Positions 1 to 7,424 of a DNA stretch of 64,000 bases are shown piece by piece. The notes under the pieces were generated by a model. The model ran no database searches. It had not been told where the DNA came from and was given only the letters and a program-made list of their open reading frames with translations. The first letter of the stretch is position 1; every line of letters begins with the position of its first letter. The stretch is taken from assembly GCF_000145035.1 (NCBI RefSeq), contig NC_014389.1:186001-250000 (forward strand), given 5' to 3'. Source of the DNA: Butyrivibrio proteoclasticus B316 (lineage in GTDB: Bacteria > Bacillota > Clostridia > Lachnospirales > Lachnospiraceae). Made by a program: the position numbers and the translations under genes.

Positions 1-25
1 TATAACAAGAGTGTTTTTATTTTTC

Positions 26-1201
26 TTATGCATTCAAAATAGCATTTGCGCCTTTCTTCTCTAAAAGAGCCTTATTTGTAGGCGCGAGCTTTGTTGAGTA
101 GATATGATTTAAAATTGCAAGTTTCAGATCAAGTTCTGTCTCGTATTTTTCCTCACCAACGGTCTCATAAAGCTTATCCAGTATCTTATTACCTGGGAAG
201 CTGTCCTTAAGACCAGCCTTTCTACGTGCGGAAACAATAATGTTTGACGCCTGAAGTACTGGGTTGGTTGTAAGAGGTACATCTGCGTTCTCACGGCACT
301 CAGCAATATTCTTTTCCAAAGCGGCAAGCGCAAGTTCTTTTACTTCGCTGTAATTGTAATCTTTTTCAAAATCAAATGTTCCAACCTGAAAATAGTGTGC
401 ACCAACGCAATATCCATATCCAATGGAGTCCTTTACATATCCCGTATCACTGTAATTAAGAATGAGGATAGGCTTATTTCCGCAAAAGCCTTCAATAGGA
501 AGAAGAACTCTTATCTGACATTCTTTGTTTGTGAGGTAAAGTTCGCCTTCTTCAGCTCCTGTTGTCTTAAGGAAATTTTCTGCAACCTCTGAGAATGGGC
601 GTACCACTGCATTACCTGTTCTAAATGACAGGATTTCAGAATACCCATCATGTTTTATGAGAGTACAGCCTCTAATAAATGTGCCGTAATACTGAAGAGT
701 CTCTTCGAGCTCTTTAGTCTCGTCACAGTCTGCTCCTTTACGTTCATCACTATCTAAAAGTTCTTTGCAGATATGACGAAGGCTCTGAAGTGAATTAAGC
801 TGTCCCCATTTACGATCAAAGACAGCATGAGAGGTATGGAGATATGTATCCTGATTGAGAATTACATATCTCTCTTTCTCTGTTCCTTCGTCAAATAAAA
901 GAACGATCTTGTGGATATTATTATATCTTTTTGCCTCAACCTCAGTTTCTGGTTCATATTCCAGTCTTTCAAGAAGCTCATAAGGAAGTTCATCAAGATC
1001 TTTCTTTACGGTTTCACATGGCTTGTCATTAAGCTCATATTCATCGGCTTCGCAGACTCGGACAGCTTTAAAGTAAGCATATCCGTCTTCTGGCTGTTGG
1101 CCAATATAATACAAGAATGTAAGAGCCATAAAGTTAAATCTCTCATAACTTCGGTTTGCTTCAAACTCTGCAATCCTTTGCATTATCTCCTGCTTATTCA
1201 T
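26..1201 (-). CDS. Unrecognised 391-residue cytoplasmic protein
   Basis: I do not recognise this family. The protein is acidic, has no signal peptide or obvious membrane segment, and ends in a basic, Lys-rich segment (KKGANAILNA). A central part is rich in beta-type sequence with scattered Cys; the last 80 residues look helical. The start is set by AAAGGAG just upstream of the ATG. It follows the exonuclease gene by only 11 bases on the same strand, so the two are very likely co-transcribed from the promoter near 2.2 kb and it may act in the same DNA-processing step; that role is inference from position only. A single-stranded DNA or nucleoid-associated role cannot be confirmed from sequence. 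Confidence 0.75.
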   Translation of the reverse strand: MNKQEIMQRIAEFEANRSYERFNFMALTFLYYIGQQPEDGYAYFKAVRVCEADEYELNDKPCETVKKDLDELPYELLERLEYEPETEVEAKRYNNIHKIVLLFDEGTEKERYVILNQDTYLHTSHAVFDRKWGQLNSLQSLRHICKELLDSDERKGADCDETKELEETLQYYGTFIRGCTLIKHDGYSEILSFRTGNAVVRPFSEVAENFLKTTGAEEGELYLTNKECQIRVLLPIEGFCGNKPILILNYSDTGYVKDSIGYGYCVGAHYFQVGTFDFEKDYNYSEVKELALAALEKNIAECRENADVPLTTNPVLQASNIIVSARRKAGLKDSFPGNKILDKLYETVGEEKYETELDLKLAILNHIYSTKLAPTNKALLEKKGANAILNA

Positions 1202-1212
1202 TTTATTCTCCT

Positions 1213-2121
1213 TTAACCTTTAAAGCGGTTGATGTCGCCGCCCACCATGGCCTGCGCATCAACGATAAACTGTTCCATATTTCCTTTTTCGAGTATCGAT
1301 GTCTGCGTAACCTCTACAAACCTTTTGTCATAAACCTCATATCTTATCTGTCCCGTCTCGCCACAGCATATAACATCAAAATACACATAATCAGATAATT
1401 TTGAATAAGTCTGTCTTTTTGGTGCTCCGAGTATCTGGATAATCGGTTTTGTGCTTTGACTTAAATACACCTGTTCCAAACCGGAGTCGACATAATCGTT
1501 AATCAAAGCCCACATGACTTTCATCGTCACCTGAATATCAGTCATCGCATTGTGCAACTGCTGATCTTCATCTGTTTTAATCCCGTATGTTTCGGCTATT
1601 GACGCAAGAGTAAATCTTCCGTCGGTGATTTCATTTCGGTCCACAAGGCACCTTGCCATAACAAGCGCGTCTACATTCCACTTAGGGTCAAATGTAAGAC
1701 CTGCTGCCCTCTGGTACATATTGTTCATCATCTTATTATCAAAAGAGATGTGATTGTACCCGGCAATTACTGAATCATTGGGATCTCCGAAAAAGTTCTG
1801 GATCCAACTAAGCGCAATCTCTTCCGAGGGCTTATCTTCTAAAAACTCATCAGTAATATGATTAACGGCACTTGCTGCCGCCGGCATTGGGATTGGTGGC
1901 CTGATATATTGGTCTAGTGTGTCGACTATATAATAGGGATTTCCAGGGGAAAGCTTTAGAGCACTTATCTGAACGATATATGCTTTTTTGCCAGTTCCGG
2001 TGGTCTCTGTATCATATATTATGATCGGCACCTTGTTGTTACGCAGAACATTCGCGAACCCTTGAAGTGTGGAATAGCCGTATATCGGATACCACGTTCG
2101 GCCGCGTTTATCTGTGTTCAT
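1213..2121 (-). CDS. DEDDh-family 3'-5' exonuclease (DnaQ/exonuclease I-like)
   Basis: The protein carries all motifs of the DEDDh exonuclease superfamily: YDTETTG (D37, E39), an NHISFDNK motif with D128, and LHNAMTDIQ with H190 and D195. These residues bind the two metal ions that remove 3'-terminal nucleotides. The exonuclease domain covers about residues 30-215; the remaining ~85 residues are an extension I cannot assign. The opening 30 residues (RGRTWYPIYGY) are also unlike a plain DnaQ. Because the window also encodes a private DNA polymerase III alpha chain that lacks such a domain, this is a good candidate for its proofreading partner; that pairing is inference. A promoter of the GTGCAG-box class lies 50-90 bases upstream. 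Confidence 0.9.
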   Translation of the reverse strand: MNTDKRGRTWYPIYGYSTLQGFANVLRNNKVPIIIYDTETTGTGKKAYIVQISALKLSPGNPYYIVDTLDQYIRPPIPMPAAASAVNHITDEFLEDKPSEEIALSWIQNFFGDPNDSVIAGYNHISFDNKMMNNMYQRAAGLTFDPKWNVDALVMARCLVDRNEITDGRFTLASIAETYGIKTDEDQQLHNAMTDIQVTMKVMWALINDYVDSGLEQVYLSQSTKPIIQILGAPKRQTYSKLSDYVYFDVICCGETGQIRYEVYDKRFVEVTQTSILEKGNMEQFIVDAQAMVGGDINRFKG

Positions 2122-2171
2122 TTATCTCTCCTTTCTTAAACTGACATTTTAACGTTCTGATTATATTTTGG

Positions 2172-2210
2172 TTAATATAAGAAAAGATAAATTCACAATA
2201 TTTCTGCATA
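2172..2210 (-). promoter_or_regulatory. GTGCAG-box promoter of the exonuclease operon
   Basis: On the minus strand the box reads TATGCAGAAATATT (2197-2210), followed after exactly 19 bases by TATTAA (2172-2177), about 50 bases before the exonuclease ATG. It is one of at least eight sites in the window with the same box and spacing. Confidence 0.6.
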
Positions 2211-2229
2211 TTTTAAAGGAATATGGTCT

Positions 2230-2249
2230 TATCCCGCATATATGGGATA
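2230..2249. promoter_or_regulatory. Inverted repeat TATCCC-N8-GGGATA
   Basis: A near-perfect inverted repeat lies between the candidate RNA gene and the exonuclease promoter. It could be an operator or the hairpin of a weak terminator for the RNA gene; no clear U-tract follows on either strand. Confidence 0.35.
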
Positions 2250-2352
2250 TTTACATCTACCGTTATATGCACGATATCGCATTCTGCACGTAAATGCTAT
2301 TAAATAACAATTAAAATAGGTGAAATTAAAAGAAAATTTAAAGAAAGAAAAT

Positions 2353-2478
2353 AGCACCACTTAGATCATATTCGGTACCGCTATTCAAGCGGGTTTGCCG
2401 CATTTACAGACTAGTAAATGTGGTCTCCCAGGTATCGGATCTTGCCGGGCTGTTGAGCCTATGACCTAAAATGGTGCA
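2353..2478 (-). ncRNA. Candidate structured RNA gene, ~126 nt, family not recognised
   Basis: The stretch folds as a closed multi-branch RNA. GCACCA/TGGTGC closes it (2354-2359 with 2472-2477); inside are an AGATCATA/TATGACCT helix (one mismatch), a TTCGGTACC/GGTATCGGA helix (all pairs, two wobbles), a CGCT/AGCG hairpin, a CGCATTTA/TAAATGTG hairpin and a GGGCT/AGCCT hairpin. The minus strand is favoured because a TATAAT (2490-2495) sits 12 bases before the closing stem and a T-rich run (positions below 2353) follows it. I do not recognise a known family. It could be a free-standing RNA or the leader of the exonuclease operon, though a separate promoter for that operon lies downstream of it. 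Confidence 0.6.
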
Positions 2479-2489
2479 GATAAATAAAA

Positions 2490-2495
2490 ATTATA
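2490..2495 (-). promoter_or_regulatory. -10 box of the candidate RNA gene
   Basis: TATAAT on the minus strand, placed about 8-12 bases before the start of the folded RNA. No good -35 hexamer is visible; a CCGCCC/GGGCGG hairpin (2505-2531) occupies that region instead. Confidence 0.45.
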
Positions 2496-2559
2496 TGAAA
2501 ATTTCCGCCCAATGCACTCGGCGAAGGGCGGATATTCTAAACTGATTATAAATAACGCA

Positions 2560-2874
2560 CGAGAAAACCCTTTCCGATGAAATCGATTGTGAGATGAATC
2601 GCCTTTACACAAACAGTTGTTCGTGTTAGAATAAGTCATTCGGAACCTTGAAAACTGTATATATGAGGTTGTGCCACGAATCTAACAAACCAAGAACCTG
2701 TGGTGCGTAAAATATACAAGGTGTTAGTTCCCACGCGCCATAAGCGCATCAAATAACATTTTCAAGTATGCCGAAGGGATTTTCCCGACGGAGTAGCGGC
2801 ACTGTGAACGTGCCTTACTATACCGCAGGGTATTGTAGAAACCATTTCTGATGTCATCGGTGATGGTAGTTCAT
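2560..2874 (+). mobile_element. IS200/IS605-like MITE copy 1, no transposase, guide-RNA-like right end
   Basis: One of three ~316 bp copies (others at 14858 and 23043). The left end has CGAGAAAACCC, an imperfect CCGATGAAATCGA hairpin, the sequence GATGAATCGCCTTTAC and a degenerate version of the subterminal palindrome. The right half carries GGAACCTTGAAAACTGTATA, a GGTGTTAGTTCCCACGCGCC segment, several hairpins and ends GTAGTTCAT. Subterminal hairpins without terminal inverted repeats are typical of IS200/IS605, and a structured right end stopping at TTCA is typical of TnpB guide RNAs. No TnpA or TnpB reading frame is present. The right end abuts and forms the stop codon of the neighbouring gene (2871-2873). 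This is the most diverged copy. Confidence 0.75.
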
Positions 2875-3299
2875 GCGCTTTCTCTATCGCTATATACTCT
2901 CTTACCATCAACCTGAAGTTGCAGGAATGAAATCACTGCTCTGTCATATGCTCTTGTCTGAGCTTCAAGATAAGGAAAGTTTTTTGCAACTGATGAATTA
3001 AGTGTTGCGATTGTAGCTTCTCCTGTTTCAGTGATCTGATAGTTACCCATCTTTATAGTGCAGTCTACTACTGAATGAGACATTGAAGTTTCAATGGGCT
3101 TATAATCAATAATTACTGGTGGAGATTTTTGGTCATTAGCAAGATTTTTAGCAAGGCTAAGCATATATTCTTTAAGAGAGTTATGTAAGATAGCATGATA
3201 TGGTCTGCCTTCTTCATCCTGCTTTAAAATTGAATCAAATGATAATTCCTGATTATAAAGATTTGAAAATGCCTTTATTGGCTGCGTGTTTAATAACAT
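2871..3299 (-). CDS. Unrecognised 142-residue protein, possibly recombination-related
   Basis: No firm family assignment. The C-terminal half (GEATIATLNSSVAKNF, then an AQTRAYDRAVISFLQL helix) resembles the layout of phage and plasmid Rad52/ERF-like annealing proteins, which keep an 'A-RA-DRAI' helix, but this is a weak similarity and may be misleading. The stop codon TGA is read from the TTCA at the right end of MITE copy 1, so the original C-terminus may have been altered by the insertion. The gene has a good AGGAGG site, its own GTGCAG-box promoter, and lies downstream of a terminator, so it is probably monocistronic. Confidence 0.6.
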   Translation of the reverse strand: MLLNTQPIKAFSNLYNQELSFDSILKQDEEGRPYHAILHNSLKEYMLSLAKNLANDQKSPPVIIDYKPIETSMSHSVVDCTIKMGNYQITETGEATIATLNSSVAKNFPYLEAQTRAYDRAVISFLQLQVDGKRVYSDRESA

Positions 3300-3322
3300 A
3301 AGTATCCTCCTGATTTATTAAA

Positions 3323-3360
3323 ATTATACCAGGAGAATTTGATCAAATATTTTTCTGCAC
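3323..3360 (-). promoter_or_regulatory. GTGCAG-box promoter of the 2871-3299 gene
   Basis: GTGCAGAAAAATA (3348-3360, minus strand), exactly 19 bases, then TATAAT (3323-3328). A second, partial box (GTGCAGAAGAAAA) lies just upstream near 3366-3378. Confidence 0.7.
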
Positions 3361-3402
3361 AAATTATTTTCTTCTGCACGGAAATATTTTTACAAACAAA
3401 AA

Positions 3403-3419
3403 GCTACCCGCGGGTAGCC
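3403..3419 (-). terminator. Terminator after the 3518-4666 gene
   Basis: Perfect hairpin GCTACCCGCGGGTAGC followed on the minus strand by TTTTTGTTTG. It ends the operon running from 6618 to 3518. Confidence 0.8.
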
Positions 3420-3517
3420 TTTATTGATACTTTAGCTTTACGCATGTGAAGGAAGCTTAATGCCACTATCGGCGAGTAATCTTTCGTTTATAGATACATC
3501 GAATCCAAACTCTACTT

Positions 3518-4666
3518 TCAATCCATCTCTTCGAGTTCCAGGTGAAGTACAGGTTCTGCCCCACCGCTCCAATAAAGTGATATCTGCTGCGGAATTCCAT
3601 CCGGATCAATCACAGTAAATACATTTTCTTCATTAGATACAGCAACGCTTAGGTTACCGTTCTCAACGATAACAGCTGCGCACATTGCAAATCCATTGTC
3701 GGCATTAAGACCAACTGCTGCCGGGAAGAAATTATAGAACTTTCCAAAGATATCTTCCTGCATATATGTCATACGTGTACGCGTCTCAGGCATATATGGA
3801 GTAGTCTTAACCTTAAACTTGTCAGCGTAAAGATTATCAAGGCAGTTAACCTGAGTTACAAATTTGCCATCTTTCCAGGAGCCCCTTGCAATAAATGACA
3901 TCTCGTCAAACTTTATCTCAACACTTGCAGATACACCCCTTGAAATACCAGCTCTTATTGTTCTTCCGGAAACAGCCACCACCATGATGTCTGTAATAGG
4001 AGCGTCCTCAACAAAAACAAGCGGGAATATATTAAAATCAACAACCGCTTTCTTATCCTTTCCTAATTCGAGGATCATTCTTGTGTGATTGAAACAGAAA
4101 GACTTAAGTGATTTCAAATAATGAGGATCTGTGTCATATTTAAAATCGCCATTAAGAGTAGGGATATAAGATTCGCTTCTTCCATCCTCGGATTTCTCTG
4201 CTGTAATCTCCTCTACAGATTCCATCACCGGAGTATCATTAACAGGAAGTTCCTGCTCTTCCTTGGTAATAGTAGGCATACTGATGACTTCTTCTGGAGC
4301 CATTGCTGTTTCTTTTTCTGTTTCGTGAAGTACAAGTTTGTTATAATCGCTCTTCATGCATTTTTGCAGAAGTTCTGTTTCGATAACATAAACTGTGTTA
4401 TCCATTTTCTTTATTCTTAGGACTTCGCGCAGCTCAGGAATCGGGGTATCTGAAGCAAAAAGTCCTTTCTTTGATTCAGCCTTGATCCTCTCTATTTCTG
4501 CCTGGTTTGATTCTATCTGGAAATGCTCTCCGAATCGTATAAGTCCGGCAAATGCCATGGCTTTTAAATTATTTGCTTCTGTATGCACGATGGACTTATG
4601 AGCATACTCTTCATTTTCGATCTGTGTAACCTGATCAAGCAGGCCCCAGTAATATTCCTTAGTCAT
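3518..4666 (-). CDS. Unrecognised 382-residue acidic protein
   Basis: No known domain is recognised. Residues 1-120 are helical and Glu/Lys-rich, residues 120-165 form a low-complexity, Glu-rich linker (KEEQELPVNDTP), and residues 170-382 look like a beta-rich globular domain ending in a very acidic tail (LELEEMD). There is no signal peptide. The ATG is preceded by a GGTGATAAG-type site, and the gene follows a lipoprotein gene by four bases, so it belongs to the four-gene set that starts with the transglutaminase-like lipoprotein. Its role is unknown. Confidence 0.7.
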   Translation of the reverse strand: MTKEYYWGLLDQVTQIENEEYAHKSIVHTEANNLKAMAFAGLIRFGEHFQIESNQAEIERIKAESKKGLFASDTPIPELREVLRIKKMDNTVYVIETELLQKCMKSDYNKLVLHETEKETAMAPEEVISMPTITKEEQELPVNDTPVMESVEEITAEKSEDGRSESYIPTLNGDFKYDTDPHYLKSLKSFCFNHTRMILELGKDKKAVVDFNIFPLVFVEDAPITDIMVVAVSGRTIRAGISRGVSASVEIKFDEMSFIARGSWKDGKFVTQVNCLDNLYADKFKVKTTPYMPETRTRMTYMQEDIFGKFYNFFPAAVGLNADNGFAMCAAVIVENGNLSVAVSNEENVFTVIDPDGIPQQISLYWSGGAEPVLHLELEEMD

Positions 4667-4670
4667 CTTA

Positions 4671-5171
4671 TCACCTCAGATTAAAATATGTTGTGCCTAT
4701 ACGCAAACTGATTTCTTCGTTATAACTATTTGGGATAACAAATCCATACCAGCCATTCCCAAGTTCATACACGCATCCGTCATATACCGTTCCAACATGT
4801 CTTATAAGGTCATGATTTTTGTCATAAACCTGCATATCATAGAGCCCTTTGATGTTATCCAAAGAACTTATCTGGAAACATCTTATCTGGCTTACATCAG
4901 TAAGAGGAACTTTCTCTGTGTTTATCTGCTCTAAGTTCTCAACAGGCATTACCGGTCCTATATTGACTCTTGCCGTACGCATCTCTATCCCATCATACCA
5001 GCTGACATCGCCACTAGACTGCGCAACAACCGGATCGTTTTCAGCTACGACTGCCGTACCAGCCAAAACGCTCTGCCCGCATCCTGCAAGGCACATACAT
5101 GTAAGAACGGATGCAATTACTTTAGCAGCTCTAAATCTTTGGCCGCCTGGTCTTTCAATTCCTTTTCCCAT
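4671..5171 (-). CDS. Small lipoprotein, unrecognised
   Basis: A type II signal peptide with lipobox LAGC (Cys at about residue 31) predicts a lipid-anchored extracytoplasmic protein of about 135 residues after processing. The mature part is beta-rich with no domain I recognise. The start ATG has GAGG upstream and overlaps the 3' end of the preceding membrane-protein gene by 55 bases; a shorter start inside the signal peptide would lose the charged N-region, so the long form is kept. It is probably co-expressed with the transglutaminase-like lipoprotein and the single-pass protein next to it, suggesting a small envelope complex. Confidence 0.7.
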   Translation of the reverse strand: MGKGIERPGGQRFRAAKVIASVLTCMCLAGCGQSVLAGTAVVAENDPVVAQSSGDVSWYDGIEMRTARVNIGPVMPVENLEQINTEKVPLTDVSQIRCFQISSLDNIKGLYDMQVYDKNHDLIRHVGTVYDGCVYELGNGWYGFVIPNSYNEEISLRIGTTYFNLR

Positions 5172-5419
5172 TGCATATCCTCTTCTTTCTTTGTTTTTAA
5201 ACGCTTTGTTTCCTGGTAAAATCCATCATTTTTATTACCCTTTTTGGCGCGCTCATGCCCTTCTTCAATAAGCTTTTTAGCATGCTTCATCTTCCTGTAT
5301 TCTTTATGTTCAAAAGATGTGAGTACAGCAAGATATATAACGATTGCCAGGAAAATAAACGCAAATATAAATGCAGGAGCAGAGCCTGTTATTCCACTTA
5401 CAATGTTTATCTTTTCCAT
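5117..5419 (-). CDS. Single-pass membrane protein with charged cytoplasmic tail
   Basis: One hydrophobic segment (about residues 8-30, PAFIFAFIFLAIVIYLAVL) is followed by a long Lys/Glu-rich tail likely to be a cytoplasmic coiled coil. The start is placed at the MEKIN methionine (5419) rather than at 5440: the GAGGAA site and the UAG stop of the upstream gene lie just before it, giving stop-GGA-ATG spacing that suggests translational coupling. No family recognised. It sits between two lipoprotein genes, consistent with an envelope function. Confidence 0.65.
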   Translation of the reverse strand: MEKINIVSGITGSAPAFIFAFIFLAIVIYLAVLTSFEHKEYRKMKHAKKLIEEGHERAKKGNKNDGFYQETKRLKTKKEEDMQWEKELKDQAAKDLELLK

Positions 5420-5421
5420 TC

Positions 5422-6618
5422 CTATTCCTCTTTGATCCAAAATGTGATCGAGTAGACATGAGAGTTAACGACATATTTAAGGTTTACTCTTTTATTATTA
5501 AGATAAGCAAATATACCTTTTCTATTTATAAGTTTATCAATCACCTTCTGATAGGTTCCTGCATCCGAACAGGCAAAACTTGCAGTTTTGTCAGTTTCAA
5601 GATGCTTCAATAGTTTTGCAAGGTTCGTATCTGTTTCAGATGTAACCATCTTTCCTGATTTCTTATAATAATTGTCATCCATGGATACACACTTGGGCAT
5701 ATCAACGAACGCATCTATCTGATGGCTTCCTGCCAGGTATTCTTCAGAAACACACAGATAATCATACCTAACTTCTGGAGCATTCCTGTCATTTTCAAAA
5801 TCTTCGTCGCCCCATGTAGTGTCAATGTAGTACCACTGGCCGTTGATCTTGGCAGCATTCCAAAGATGGGCTGTTCCGTTTTTTCTGATATAACCAGGAA
5901 CTACTGTACACTGAATACCATACTGTTGAAGTAAATACATGGTGGTCTTTGCATATCCTTCGCACACTGCCCTGCCATTGCACATGACAGATACAATGCT
6001 TGACAGATCCGGAGCCGACATATCATACCTTGTGGTTGTTATGATATACTCATAAATCTGCTGCAAGATAGCATATTCGTCGCCATTATTATTTATCGCA
6101 CATAGCGCAGTATTTACATATACATCTATCTTATCTTTTGTCAGCTCTATTTCGTCGGGCGTCTTTGTGTAATTTGGCTTGAATATGTAATAAGGGATTT
6201 CACTTTTAAAATACTCAAGCTGGAATCCATCAATATAAAAAATCTCTGGATGATCAAAAACAATACTCTTATATACTATGGCTATCTGCTCAGCATCATT
6301 ATCACCAAGGTGACATTCTTTCCCATATGACACAAAGGTATCATAAAGAGCTATATAAATGCTTTTCTGCACATCCGAGAGTTTGTCATAGTAATACCCT
6401 CCATGTGAGAAGTTCTCATTGATCGTAAGCGTCTGACTGGCATCTTGCACTACTACAGGCGTCAGAGCTTGTTCATTTGTCTGGCTCACTACTTCCTTTT
6501 TGCCAAGCATTACGTCTATTCCATCTATCACACCCTGTGTGCTACACGCAGACAAAGTCAGCATACTTGCAACAAGTGATACGCTTACAGCTTTTTGATA
6601 TTTTTTATACATAAATCT
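5422..6618 (-). CDS. Lipoprotein with transglutaminase-like (papain-fold) domain
   Basis: The N-terminus after the chosen start (MYKKYQKAV) is a lipoprotein signal peptide with lipobox LSAC. The region from about residue 200 to 275 holds the transglutaminase-like triad: Cys in GRAVCEGYAKTTMYLLQQYG, His in TAHLWNAAKING and Asp in YYIDTTWGDED. Such cell-surface domains usually act as peptidases or crosslinking enzymes; the substrate here is unknown. The longer reading frame (to 6654) was rejected because it covers the divergent promoter and lacks a ribosome site, whereas GGAG precedes the chosen ATG. It heads a four-gene set down to 3518. Confidence 0.8.
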   Translation of the reverse strand, partial: RFMYKKYQKAVSVSLVASMLTLSACSTQGVIDGIDVMLGKKEVVSQTNEQALTPVVVQDASQTLTINENFSHGGYYYDKLSDVQKSIYIALYDTFVSYGKECHLGDNDAEQIAIVYKSIVFDHPEIFYIDGFQLEYFKSEIPYYIFKPNYTKTPDEIELTKDKIDVYVNTALCAINNNGDEYAILQQIYEYIITTTRYDMSAPDLSSIVSVMCNGRAVCEGYAKTTMYLLQQYGIQCTVVPGYIRKNGTAHLWNAAKINGQWYYIDTTWGDEDFENDRNAPEVRYDYLCVSEEYLAGSHQIDAFVDMPKCVSMDDNYYKKSGKMVTSETDTNLAKLLKHLETDKTASFACSDAGTYQKVIDKLINRKGIFAYLNNKRVNLKYVVNSHVYSITFWIKEE

Positions 6619-6629
6619 CCAAAACTCCT

Positions 6630-6667
6630 GTGCAGAAAAATAATTCATCTGCATGCTGTGCTACAAT
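6630..6667 (+). promoter_or_regulatory. GTGCAG-box promoter of the signal peptidase gene
   Basis: GTGCAGAAAAATA (6630-6642), exactly 19 bases, then TACAAT (6662-6667), about 45 bases before the ATG at 6712. This plus-strand case shows that the box is tied to gene orientation rather than to one DNA strand. Confidence 0.7.
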
Positions 6668-6711
6668 CTATAAAGATTTGAAAGCAATCAATATAGGAGA
6701 AAATATTAGTA

Positions 6712-7263
6712 ATGCAACGCTTCACTAAATTATGTAGACAGCTTATTAAAACTATTATGGGTTACTTAAAAGGCAATGTTGCCTTTCTCATTATGGTTTT
6801 TCTTATTCTTTTTATATTCGAGGTTGACCATGTAGTTTCTGGTTCCATGGAGCCAACACTTATGACCGGAGACTACGCTATTTTCACCAAAGTACGTTTT
6901 GGTTACAAGCCAAATAGAGGCGACATCATAGGATTTAATCATGACGGGGAGCACTGGGTAAAAAGAGTGATCGGAATCCCCGGCGATATGATTGTCATCA
7001 AAGACATGTACGTATATGTTAATGGTGAAAAGATTGATGAGCCATATCTTGAAAATGTAGGGATTACTTACGGTGGTGACAATACAATCTTTGCCGTACC
7101 TGAGGACGAAATTTTTGTCCTTGGCGATAACAGACTTGCATCATATGATTCAAGATACTGGAATGAACCGTATGTGCCAGTTTCTTATGTTACAAGCAAA
7201 TATAGATTTACTATCTATCATGCAAAGACAAAAGCAACTACATTTGAAGAAGAAATTCTTTGA
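6712..7263 (+). CDS. lepB: Signal peptidase I (S26 family)
   Basis: A membrane-anchored serine protease that removes signal peptides from exported proteins. One N-terminal membrane segment (about residues 22-40) precedes the catalytic box SGSMEPTL with nucleophile Ser45, the HWVKRVIGIPGD box with general base Lys84, and the GDNRLASYDSR box near residue 135. The length of 183 residues matches Gram-positive forms. It is one of only four plus-strand genes, with its own promoter and terminator. The many exported and pilin-like proteins encoded here are plausible substrates. A second, mutated copy lies at 63387-63935. Confidence 0.95.
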   Translation: MQRFTKLCRQLIKTIMGYLKGNVAFLIMVFLILFIFEVDHVVSGSMEPTLMTGDYAIFTKVRFGYKPNRGDIIGFNHDGEHWVKRVIGIPGDMIVIKDMYVYVNGEKIDEPYLENVGITYGGDNTIFAVPEDEIFVLGDNRLASYDSRYWNEPYVPVSYVTSKYRFTIYHAKTKATTFEEEIL

Positions 7264-7282
7264 CATAGCATCTATACGACTT

Positions 7283-7312
7283 GCAGCCTGGCCAAATTGA
7301 CCAGGCTGTTTT
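7283..7312 (+). terminator. Terminator of lepB
   Basis: Hairpin AGCCTGG-CCAAATTGA-CCAGGCT followed by GTTTTCTTTT on the plus strand. Confidence 0.85.
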
Positions 7313-7351
7313 CTTTTATTTAAAAGTAAATTTTGTCATTTAAACAAAAAT

Positions 7352-7382
7352 AAGGGCCGTGCCCTACAAAGGCGCGACCCTT
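7352..7382 (-). terminator. Terminator of the SSB-like gene
   Basis: Hairpin with AAGGG/CCCTT and inner GCGCC/GGCAC-type pairing, followed on the minus strand by ATTTTTGTTT. Confidence 0.8.
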
Positions 7383-7424
7383 ACTAAAATAGAGGATATA
7401 AAAATGTATTAAAACTATGAATCA

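Noticed and set aside
2353..2478. T-box or known riboswitch
   Set aside because: GGTACCGC is reminiscent of the T-box antiterminator but the specifier and terminator structures are missing, and the closed multi-branch fold does not match.
2640..2670. GGAACCTTGAAAACTG-type sequence in the MITEs as an rRNA leader or antitermination site
   Set aside because: It resembles a motif near Firmicutes rRNA genes, but it is in all three MITEs at the same position and no rRNA is in the window.
6619..6654. Longer start for the transglutaminase-like lipoprotein
   Set aside because: It would cover the divergent lepB promoter, has no ribosome site, and puts extra residues before a normal lipoprotein signal peptide.
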